Source: JBJXFK01 sp046155505
GTDB taxonomy: Bacteria > Planctomycetota > Phycisphaerae > UBA1845 > Fen-1342
Assembly (NCBI GenBank): GCA_046155505.1
Contig: JBJXFK010000129.1
Location: 1 to 55,842 of the forward strand
DNA length: 55,842 nt
Direction of reading: 5' to 3'
Shown here piece by piece: positions 49,463 through 55,842 of the stretch. Position 1 is the stretch's first letter; the number at the start of each line of letters is the position of its first letter. The position numbers and the translations under genes were made by a program. The notes beneath the pieces are model-generated. The model was given only the letters and a program-made list of their open reading frames with translations, searched no databases and was not told the origin of the DNA.

Positions 49463-50248
49463 ATGACCGAATGGCGGATTGGCGACCTGCGTGTCGACTA
49501 CCGCCACTATGCACCCAGCGAGTTCATGTCGCCGCACGCGCACGACTTTTCGGTAATTTCAATTGTCGTTCGCGGCTGTGTCGAGGAGATCGCGCGCGGG
49601 CGAAGCGGACTCGCAACCATCGGCTGCGCGGCGTTCAAGCCGGCCGGGTTTGAGCACGCTGACAGGTTCGGTCCCGATGGCTCGTCGATTGTGTCGCTGC
49701 GCTGGACATCGCCGACGGCGTGGCCGGCGGGTCTGGCAACCGGCGCGCCCGCTTACGAATGGTGCGGCGGCGGCGCGCTGGCGCTGGGCATGCGTCGGCT
49801 GGCGAGTCTGGTGGCCGAACTGCACGGCAGCGACGACCTAGCGTGCCGCGAGCGGATCGAGCAGGCGGCGCTTGATGTCGGCGGCGCGGTTTGCGCGAAC
49901 GACGACGAATGCGGCGGCTGGGTCGAAGCCGCGCGCGACTATGTTCATGCGCATTTTGATCAATCTGTTTCACTTGGTGATTGCGCGGAGCGCGTGGGAC
50001 GCCATCCGGTCAGTGTGGCGCGGGCGTTTCGGCGGCGATTCGGTTGCAGCGTGATCGAGTACGCCCATCGTCTGCGCATCGAGCATGCGATGCAACGTCT
50101 GCGCGGACGCGATGCGCGGCTGGCCGACGTGGCTCTGTCGGTCGGCTACGCGGATCAGGCACACTTCTGTCGATTTTTCCGCCGCATGACGGGCCGCACG
50201 CCGGGGCAGCATCGGCGGTTGTCGGTCGAGCGCGAACTGGTGCGCTGA
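49463..50248 (+). CDS. AraC-family transcriptional regulator
   Basis: 261 residues. An N-terminal cupin-like sensor domain (FMSPHAHDFSVISIVVRG; the HxH pair sits in the cupin position) is joined to a C-terminal double helix-turn-helix: VSLGDCAERVGRHPVSVARAF and LADVALSVGYADQAHFCRFF, ending MTGRTPGQHRR. The ligand and target are unknown. Start choice: ATG 49463 or an upstream GTG at 49433; neither has a clear ribosome site. Confidence 0.88.
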   Translation: MTEWRIGDLRVDYRHYAPSEFMSPHAHDFSVISIVVRGCVEEIARGRSGLATIGCAAFKPAGFEHADRFGPDGSSIVSLRWTSPTAWPAGLATGAPAYEWCGGGALALGMRRLASLVAELHGSDDLACRERIEQAALDVGGAVCANDDECGGWVEAARDYVHAHFDQSVSLGDCAERVGRHPVSVARAFRRRFGCSVIEYAHRLRIEHAMQRLRGRDARLADVALSVGYADQAHFCRFFRRMTGRTPGQHRRLSVERELVR

Positions 50249-50282
50249 GCGAAGTGACAACAATGTTCGCGCATCGTCGCGC

Positions 50283-50347
50283 GGGGAAGCATCGGCGTCC
50301 TTGCCGACGCGAATTCAACTCGCACCGGCCGGAGGCCGATGCTCCCC
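50283..50347. repeat. P2-family palindrome
   Basis: GGGGAAGCATCGGCGTCC on the left and GGCCGGAGGCCGATGCTCCCC (in part) on the right, around GCGAATTCAACTCGC, itself symmetric. It lies upstream of the beta-lactamase-fold gene. Confidence 0.85.
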
Positions 50348-50464
50348 GATGCAGAATCGCGAATGCCGACGCATCGCGCTTCAATCGTTCAATATTCGAG
50401 ACGAGCAGGCAGATACGCTGCGAACATGACGCGCGAGCGGAATCGCGCGAGAATTGGAGTCAAC

Positions 50465-51970
50465 ATGTTCGCGTATGTGTCCAATGTGTCGAGTGGCCTC
50501 GCGATGTTTGCGGTGCTGGCGGTCGGGTCTGCGGGCGGCGGTGAGAAGCTCGCCGAGTGCAGCGAGTTGCGTCATCTGGAGGCGCGCTGGCGCGAAGCGA
50601 TGACGAAGATGTACGCGCCGAGCATCGCGATCGCGGTGGTGAAGGGCGATCAGGTACTCGTCTGCGACGCGATCGGCCAGCGCACCGCCGATCTCGATCA
50701 GTTCGCCGACGCCGACACGATGTACTACATTGCATCGTCCACGAAGACGTATGTAGCGACCGCGCTGGCCGCGCTGCAGGCGCAGGGCAAGGTCAATCTC
50801 GAATCGCCGGTGAAGACGTACCTGCCGAGGTTCCAACTGGCCGATGCCCAGGCCGCGACGACGATTATTGTCAGCGATCTGCTCTGTCACAAGCCGGGGC
50901 TTTCCGATTGGGCGATCGTGTTCAACGACGCGTACACTGGATTGATCACCGATGACATCTACTATCGTCGACTCGCGACGTGCTCGCCGAATGCGACGCC
51001 CCAATATTCGAACGTGAATTTCACGCTCGCTGGTCGCGTGCTGGAATCGGTCAGCGGCAAGTCATGGAAACTCGCGCTCGACGATGTGCTGTTCAAACCG
51101 GCAGGATTGACGCGCACCACCGGCGATGCGGACAAGATGTATGCCGACAACAACGTGGCGCTGCCGCTCGTGTGGCGCAGCGGCGGATTTGTCGAGGCCC
51201 CGCGCAAGTCGAGCCGTTCGATGCACGCGGCGGGCGGGCTGGGCACGACGGCGCGTGACGCCGCTCGGTATTTGTTGCTCTCCATGAACGGCGGCAAACT
51301 CGACGGGAAGCAGGTCGTGCCGGAAGCGGCGATTCGCCAGGCGCTCACGCCGCGGCAGACGATGCCGCCGGACGGGCAAATTCGGCGATTTGATTCGTTC
51401 GGGCTGGGCTGGCGGCTCGGTACCTATCGCGATAGGCCGTACGCCGCTCATCAGGGCGGATATGTCGGTGCCTCGTCGCACATCTCGTTCCTGACCGAAG
51501 AAAAAATCGGTGTGGCGATCCTGGTCAATAGCGACGGACCGGCGGGAGCGGGCGGGTTGATCGACGTGATTTCCATCGACATCTTTGACGCATTGCTGGG
51601 ACTACAGAACCCTGACTTGCTGCCAAAGTACCTGGAGCGAGCGGCGACCTATCCGCCGCAACTGGCTCAGATGCTTGCGCAGCAGAAGGCGCTCGACGCG
51701 CGGGACGTGTCGATTGAGCTCGCCAGTTGCGCAGGTGCGTTCAGTCATCCGGACTTCGGGACGCTGCGGCTGTCGGTTGTGGGCGAGCGTCTGCATTTTG
51801 AGCTGGGCGATTTGCGCGGCGAGGTGCTTGCCGCGGCGAGCAAGGACACGATCGCGATTTCGCAGGACGTGCGGCAGAGCTACGAAGGCAAGCTGGAAAT
51901 CGAGGGCGGGAAGGTGCGCGCGGTGACGTTCGATTTTCCGTCGGGCGAGACGCGGTTTGCGGCGAAGTGA
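50465..51970 (+). CDS. Beta-lactamase-fold serine hydrolase, secreted
   Basis: 501 residues. A signal peptide (about 1-25) precedes a class C beta-lactamase/esterase domain. The catalytic SxxK is SSTKTYVA (S and K near residues 97-100), the YxN motif is YSNVNF, and an HxG-like HQGGYVGAS lies near 330. A smaller C-terminal beta domain follows (CAGAFSHPDFGTLRLSVVGERLHFEL). Such proteins hydrolyse peptidoglycan peptides, esters or beta-lactams; the substrate is unknown. TTGGAGTC before ATG 50465 supports this start over earlier ATGs. Confidence 0.86.
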   Translation: MFAYVSNVSSGLAMFAVLAVGSAGGGEKLAECSELRHLEARWREAMTKMYAPSIAIAVVKGDQVLVCDAIGQRTADLDQFADADTMYYIASSTKTYVATALAALQAQGKVNLESPVKTYLPRFQLADAQAATTIIVSDLLCHKPGLSDWAIVFNDAYTGLITDDIYYRRLATCSPNATPQYSNVNFTLAGRVLESVSGKSWKLALDDVLFKPAGLTRTTGDADKMYADNNVALPLVWRSGGFVEAPRKSSRSMHAAGGLGTTARDAARYLLLSMNGGKLDGKQVVPEAAIRQALTPRQTMPPDGQIRRFDSFGLGWRLGTYRDRPYAAHQGGYVGASSHISFLTEEKIGVAILVNSDGPAGAGGLIDVISIDIFDALLGLQNPDLLPKYLERAATYPPQLAQMLAQQKALDARDVSIELASCAGAFSHPDFGTLRLSVVGERLHFELGDLRGEVLAAASKDTIAISQDVRQSYEGKLEIEGGKVRAVTFDFPSGETRFAAK

Positions 51971-52075
51971 TGCACGACGGGCCGCGGTGATGCCTGACGC
52001 GTCGCGGCGATTCGCGATTGCGTACAATCCTCCGCTCGATCCGCGCGTGACGCGGGTCTGGCGGAGGATTTGCTT

Positions 52076-52456
52076 ATGGCCGCGGACGATTGCCGTTGTC
52101 CCGCGATTCGAGTGATGATGATGCCGCGCGACACGAACGCGCACGGCACGATTTTCGGCGGCGTGCTGCTGAGCTACATCGATCAAGCCGGCGCGGTCGA
52201 GGCGCGAAAGGCGACGCCGCACAAGTTTGTGACCGTGGCGATGAACGGCGTGGAGTTCAAGAAGCCGGTGTTTGTGGGCGATGTGCTGAGCTTTCACACC
52301 GAAGTGACGCGCAGCGGGCGAACGTCGGTGACGATTCGCGTGATCGTCGAAGCCGAGCGGTTCACGAACCCGGCGGACATTGTGGTCGTGACCGAAGCGA
52401 CGCTGGTGTATGTGGCGGTGAATGACGCGGGGCAGCCGATACCGCTTACGCAGTAG
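52076..52456 (+). CDS. Acyl-CoA thioesterase, YciA-like hotdog fold
   Basis: 126 residues. MMPRDTNAHGTIFGGVLLSYIDQAG (14-38) carries the N-G-GG-D pattern of the cytosolic acyl-CoA thioesterase group. VTVAMNGVEFKKPVFVGDVLSFHTEV is the second half of the hotdog. It hydrolyses acyl-CoA; the range of substrates is not predictable. GGAGGA lies seven bases ahead of ATG 52076. Confidence 0.9.
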   Translation: MAADDCRCPAIRVMMMPRDTNAHGTIFGGVLLSYIDQAGAVEARKATPHKFVTVAMNGVEFKKPVFVGDVLSFHTEVTRSGRTSVTIRVIVEAERFTNPADIVVVTEATLVYVAVNDAGQPIPLTQ

Positions 52457-52459
52457 CGG

Positions 52460-52500
52460 GCGAATGCTGAAGGCTGATGGCAGAAGGCCGAAAGCAGAAG
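52460..52500. repeat. Heptamer-phased repeat (GAATGCn/GAAGGCn)
   Basis: Units GAATGCT, GAAGGCT, GATGGCA, GAAGGCC, GAAAGCA, GAAGACC follow in exact 7-bp steps, directly after the thioesterase stop and 18 bp before a P4 palindrome. Confidence 0.83.
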
Positions 52501-52517
52501 ACCACCGCGGCGGCCTA

Positions 52518-52631
52518 TCCGAGCCCCGAGCGCGAGCGAGTGGGGTGAGTCGCGGCGTCGGCGACGTGTTCGATCTTGCTGCGGTGCCTGCTCCGGCACG
52601 TTACCCCGCTCGCTCGCGCTCGGGGTTCGGA
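52518..52631. repeat. P4-family inverted repeat
   Basis: Left arm TCCGAGCCCCGAGCGCGAGC continuing GAGTGGGGT, right arm ACCCCGCTCGCTCGCGCTCG continuing GGGTTCGGA, about 55 bp apart. The arms pair over nearly 28 bp. The rest of the gap to 52790 shows no gene. Confidence 0.85.
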
Positions 52632-52790
52632 TTCGGAGTTCGGAATCGGGTTCGCGCGTACATTTCTCTGACCTCGATTTGACTTCCGCCGCGGCGCGAG
52701 CAGAATAGAAGTGCTGGGCATGTCTTTCGCAAGAATCGCGGACATCGCAATCCGCGCTTTTCAGAAGCATCAATCAAGGGGGGGAACCGC

Positions 52791-54677
52791 ATGCACGCTC
52801 GCCCGCTCCGCGCGTCGATTGCATCCACTGCATTCGTCGCATCGCTCGGCATCGTCGCCCCATCGCCACTTGCGACCGCGCAGCCGCAGGAACCGCCGCC
52901 GCTCGATGTCGCGTCCGCGATGAGCGATTGGCCGCTCGAGGGGATCGGCCCGCGCGGCGGGACGGGTTCGTTCGGGCCGGTGTTCAATTGGGGGTTGCCT
53001 GGGCGGCTCATGGTGCCGATTCACGCGGCGCTGGTGCCCGATTTCGACCCCGTGACGCGCCGCATCGTCGGCAAGATTTTTTCGTTCGGCTACTACGGCA
53101 GCCCGAGTGCGTATCTGTGGGATCCGCGCGACGGCAGTTTTGAACTTTTCCGCCAGCCCTACCCGATCGAGATCGGTCGGCAATGCGGCGAGATGGAGAT
53201 GCACGCCGACGGGGTGTTTTTCTGCTCCGGGCATTCGGTGTTGCCGGACGGGCGGGTGCTGCTGACCGGCGGCGACGTACATGCGAGCGATTTGGAGTGC
53301 TCGGGTGGATATGCATTCGCCGGTCCGCGATTTTCGTGGATTTTTGATCCGCGGGCGAGCGCCGACAATGCGTTCATTCGTCAGCCGGACATGAACGACG
53401 GTCGGTGGTATCCGACGAATCTAACGTTGCAGGACGGGCGCGTGGTGGTGATGTCGGGCTATGACGAGTGCAGCTCATGCGCCAACAACGGCGCGCCGAT
53501 CTCGACGGTTAATCGCGACGTCGAGATTTACACGCCGAGCGGGGCGAGCGGCAGTTGGCAAATCGCGGGGCAGCGCGAGTTGCCGCTCTATCCTAATTTG
53601 TGGTTGCACACGAACAATCAGTTTTTCTATGCCGGGCCGGGCAGTGACAGTGCGATGTTCACCATTTCGCCGTCGGGGCAGATCAGTTGGTTTCTGATCG
53701 ACCACTCAAATCATCCGTTTCGCGGCGGGGGCAGTTTTGTCGGCGTGCCGGGATTTCCGGGGCGGATCATGCTGGTCGGCGGCGGATGCTGCGGGCCGAA
53801 CTCAACCAATATGGTGGAAATCATCGATCTGTACGCGTTTCCGCGGGAGTGGCGCGTGGTTGCTCCGCTGGCGCTCGGTCGCGAATACGCCGACGCGACG
53901 ATCTTGCCCGATCAGACGATCCTCGTCAGCGGCGGGCGGCGAAATACGTGGGACGACCCACGCGGCGAGCCGGCGTATCTGGCGGAGTTGTACGACCCGC
54001 ATGATCCCGATGGCTCGCCGGAGTGGCGGCCGATGGCCAGTGCGGCGCGGCCGCGCATGTATCACTCGACGGCGCTGCTGCTGCCGGATGGCAGCGTCTG
54101 GACCGCCGGCGGCACGGGTGAGGGGCCGCACCCGGATCAGCCGAATGCGGAGATTTTCTATCCGCCGTATTGGTTTGAGTCGCGGCCGACGATCGTGAAA
54201 GCGCCCAAGCGCGTGCAATATGCCGAGCCGTTCAGCGTGTTCGTCGATGATGCGAGTGCGATCACGGCGGTTTCGCTGATTCGACCGGGTTCGACCACGC
54301 ACGCGGTGAACATGGAACAGCGGCTGGTGCCGTGCGATTTTGTGCTTGGGGGTGGGACGCAGGAACTGATCGTGACCGCGCCCGATGGCGGTGCGAGTGC
54401 GCCGCCGGGGTTTTACATGCTGTTCGTCGGCAACGCCGATCGCGTGCCGTCGCAGGCGCGGTTTGTGAAGTTGTCATCGAGCGCGTGCCCGGGTGATCTG
54501 GATGTCGATGGCGATGTTGAGCTGAGCGATCTGGCGATTCTGCTCAGCGATTTTGGTTGCAGCGGCGACGATTGCGTTGGCGACGTGGACGAAACGGGCG
54601 GCGGCGGCGCGATCAGCGATACGGACTTGAGCGATTTGGCGACGCTGCTGACGGCGTTTGGGGGGACGTGCGAGTGA
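52791..54677 (+). CDS. Copper-radical (galactose/glyoxal) oxidase-like secreted protein with dockerin-like tail
   Basis: 628 residues. After a signal peptide (about 1-30) comes a kelch-type propeller and a C-terminal DUF1929 beta-sandwich. All residues of the galactose oxidase active site can be placed: C145 in FCSGHSVLPDG (thioether partner), Y207 in RWYPTN, Y424-H425 in PRMYHSTALLLPDG, and H504 in STTHAVNMEQR. The enzyme would oxidise an alcohol or aldehyde to give hydrogen peroxide. The C-terminus has two EF-hand helices of dockerin type (DLDVDGDVELSDLAILLSDFG and ISDTDLSDLATLLTAFG). AAGGGGGGG precedes ATG 52791. Confidence 0.88.
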   Translation: MHARPLRASIASTAFVASLGIVAPSPLATAQPQEPPPLDVASAMSDWPLEGIGPRGGTGSFGPVFNWGLPGRLMVPIHAALVPDFDPVTRRIVGKIFSFGYYGSPSAYLWDPRDGSFELFRQPYPIEIGRQCGEMEMHADGVFFCSGHSVLPDGRVLLTGGDVHASDLECSGGYAFAGPRFSWIFDPRASADNAFIRQPDMNDGRWYPTNLTLQDGRVVVMSGYDECSSCANNGAPISTVNRDVEIYTPSGASGSWQIAGQRELPLYPNLWLHTNNQFFYAGPGSDSAMFTISPSGQISWFLIDHSNHPFRGGGSFVGVPGFPGRIMLVGGGCCGPNSTNMVEIIDLYAFPREWRVVAPLALGREYADATILPDQTILVSGGRRNTWDDPRGEPAYLAELYDPHDPDGSPEWRPMASAARPRMYHSTALLLPDGSVWTAGGTGEGPHPDQPNAEIFYPPYWFESRPTIVKAPKRVQYAEPFSVFVDDASAITAVSLIRPGSTTHAVNMEQRLVPCDFVLGGGTQELIVTAPDGGASAPPGFYMLFVGNADRVPSQARFVKLSSSACPGDLDVDGDVELSDLAILLSDFGCSGDDCVGDVDETGGGGAISDTDLSDLATLLTAFGGTCE

Positions 54678-54696
54678 TGGGGGAGCGGTGGGCGGG

Positions 54697-54730
54697 GAAT
54701 GCAAAGTGCAAAGTGCAAAGTGCGAAGTGT
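54697..54730. repeat. Heptamer-phased repeat (GCAAAGT)
   Basis: GCAAAGT three times and GCGAAGT once in tandem, 30 bp after the oxidase stop codon. Confidence 0.88.
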
Positions 54731-54746
54731 GTTGCGCCCGACGCCC

Positions 54747-55307
54747 TCATGGATCGAAGCGGGTGCCGCATTCCGGACAGGTTCCGGACTCATTGCCGGT
54801 GAGGTTGTAGCCGCACGGTAAGCACTGTGGGTGCGTGACGGCGATGCGGCGTGTGAGGATCAGAATTCGTACACCGCAGTACACCGCCAGTGCCAGGGAG
54901 AGCCCAGCGGCGATGCCCCAAGCCAGTTGCTCGGCGAGGTTTCGGTCGATGTGAGATTGCAGCCGGTCTTTGTTTGACTTTGCCGCTGAATACGCATCGG
55001 CACGTACAACGCCTCGCTCGGTAAGCTGCCGCAGCCGCGATTCGTCGTAGTTGGGTGGCGAGAGTTGGTACAAACGGGCTTCGGCGCTGGTTTCGAGCCC
55101 GTGCAATCGTAGGGATGCGGAGGTCGAGGCCTCCTGCTGCAATGCCGAGGCCATGATAGCGGCCATCCGCGCCGCCGCGCCTGTGGCGTTGAACTTTCGT
55201 TCTATCGAGAGGCCAAGCGAAGCGACTGATAGTCCCAGGACGACGACCAGTGTTCGTCGCTGAGTTCTGAGGGCGCGTTGCTGCCAGGTGGGCATTTCAA
55301 CCGCCAT
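54747..55307 (-). CDS. Membrane protein with C-terminal zinc ribbon
   Basis: 186 residues: a helix near 18-35, a long polar region (about 50-125) with heptad-like spacing, a second helix near 128-148, and a C-terminal zinc ribbon CLPCGYNLTGN...TCPECG. The ribbon matches those of the genes at 11257 and 11921. Topology suggests an extracytoplasmic loop between the helices. Function unknown. Confidence 0.78.
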   Translation of the reverse strand: MAVEMPTWQQRALRTQRRTLVVVLGLSVASLGLSIERKFNATGAAARMAAIMASALQQEASTSASLRLHGLETSAEARLYQLSPPNYDESRLRQLTERGVVRADAYSAAKSNKDRLQSHIDRNLAEQLAWGIAAGLSLALAVYCGVRILILTRRIAVTHPQCLPCGYNLTGNESGTCPECGTRFDP

Positions 55308-55474
55308 GGGCGCGATTCCTCATCAGCGCGCCGTGCGCGAACCAGCCCGGCGCGTACGAAGAGTCGAGTGCCCGCCTGCGGAGGCAGATTCATGCCGACG
55401 CAACGGCCGCCGAAGTGGTAGCCACCGTCTCGAACCCCGAGCGTGAGCGAGCCGGGCGACGTCCCGACGGAGAT

Positions 55475-55502
55475 AAAGCAGCCGAGGGCGGCAGCTCCAC
55501 AA
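55475..55502. repeat. 28-nt dispersed repeat
   Basis: Identical to 5709-5736. Just before it (from about 55433) is a single P4 arm, TCGAACCCCGAGCG with GAGCGAG following. The rest of 55308-55530 has no gene. Confidence 0.85.
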
Positions 55503-55530
55503 TCTCCGGGTGACCGCCGAGACCGCTCGA

Positions 55531-55842
55531 CTACGGCGCGATGGTCGCGACTGACGCATCGCTCGGCATCATCGCCGCCTTCGGCTCGGTTTTCGAAATC
55601 GTCGCCGGTCTCGTCAGACTCTCGCTCGCCCCGCCGCTGGCGTTCATCAGCACGCTCGGGAAGAACGCGAACAGCAGCGTCAAAAAGCCGCAGAGCAGCG
55701 CACCCATGTGCTGGGCCTCGCGCGGGGCGGGTTCGGCGGCTTCGTCGTTTTCGTAGAGCAGGCAGGCCGCGATCACGCGCAGGTAATACGCCGCGCCGAT
55801 CGCGGAGTTGATCGCGGCGATGATGACCAGGGCGATGATCCA
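55531..55842 (-). CDS. nuoN: NADH-quinone oxidoreductase subunit N, C-terminal part
   Basis: The gene runs off the window end. The visible 103 residues begin WIIALVIIAAINSAIGAAYY then LRVIAACLL, the typical helix of NuoN with the AYYYLRV motif, followed by another hydrophobic helix (MGALLCGFLTLLFAFFPSVL) and a short polar tail. This is a membrane arm subunit of complex I. Related antiporter-like subunits L and M cannot be fully excluded from this fragment. Confidence 0.72.
   Translation of the reverse strand, partial: WIIALVIIAAINSAIGAAYYLRVIAACLLYENDEAAEPAPREAQHMGALLCGFLTLLFAFFPSVLMNASGGASESLTRPATISKTEPKAAMMPSDASVATIAP

Noticed and set aside
1..55842. Prophage or integrated island
   Set aside because: No integrase, phage structural gene, att-like direct repeat or abrupt composition change was found.

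Overview
This window looks like chromosome from a high-GC planctomycete, most likely of the Phycisphaerae type. The evidence is the set of secreted proteins ending in short dockerin-like Ca-binding tails (GD-D-V-L-DLA-LL--FG pattern), two PEP-CTERM proteins, several small CxxCGYxLxGL...CPECG zinc-ribbon membrane proteins, Gram-negative traits (kdsA, a lipoprotein, an MsbA-like exporter) and abundant intergenic palindromes. No rRNA, CRISPR array, insertion sequence or prophage was seen. One tRNA (His, GTG) is present.

Layout. 1-5.6 kb: a lipoprotein, an ExoD-family membrane protein, tRNA-His, and a translationally coupled pair made of a Maf/DUF115 motility-associated glycosyltransferase and a SPASM protein whose radical-SAM cluster cysteines are missing. 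6-9.7 kb: a zinc-ribbon protein, DUF423, a GT4-like glycosyltransferase, kdsA and an ASCH-like protein. 9.8-12.7 kb: a TetR regulator divergent from a membrane protein with a palindromic operator candidate, then two zinc-ribbon membrane proteins. 12.8-18.7 kb: a strong ydaO-type c-di-AMP riboswitch ahead of a large SPFH/flotillin-like protein, a zinc-ribbon protein that was later partly duplicated, a short gene with an in-frame amber codon, and a P-domain secreted protein. 18.7-27 kb: squalene/phytoene synthase-like protein, gltX, a secreted dockerin-tailed protein, a patch of gene remnants, a PIN toxin-like gene (frameshifted) with a small overlapping partner behind lepA, and pcm. 27.4-34 kb: PEP-CTERM protein, ALDH7-type dehydrogenase, a two-gene FRG module and an ABC exporter. 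34-43.3 kb: a 14-repeat secreted protein, NDH-2, Ada, Mog, a polysaccharide deacetylase coupled to a formyltransferase, and a second PEP-CTERM paralogue. 43.5-55.8 kb: KtrB/KtrA potassium uptake, a YacP-like nuclease, a PilZ-like protein, an acyl-CoA ligase, frr, an AraC regulator, a beta-lactamase-fold hydrolase, a thioesterase, a copper-radical oxidase, and the end of a nuoN-like gene.

The most unusual structure is in the intergenic DNA. At least four families of dispersed palindromes recur (called P1-P4 here), together with degenerate tandem repeats of 7-bp period built on different heptamers. Palindromes and heptamer arrays sit next to each other repeatedly, so they may be parts of one composite element. 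One palindrome supplies the stop codons of both convergent genes flanking it, and a palindrome of similar design lies in frame inside the formyltransferase gene.

Functionally the window mixes housekeeping (gltX, lepA, frr, pcm, tRNA-His) with cell-surface glycan and envelope functions (Maf, GT4, kdsA, deacetylase/formyltransferase, ABC exporter) and secreted proteins. The c-di-AMP riboswitch and the KtrAB uptake system, a known c-di-AMP target in other bacteria, suggest c-di-AMP signalling operates in this organism; that link is inference.
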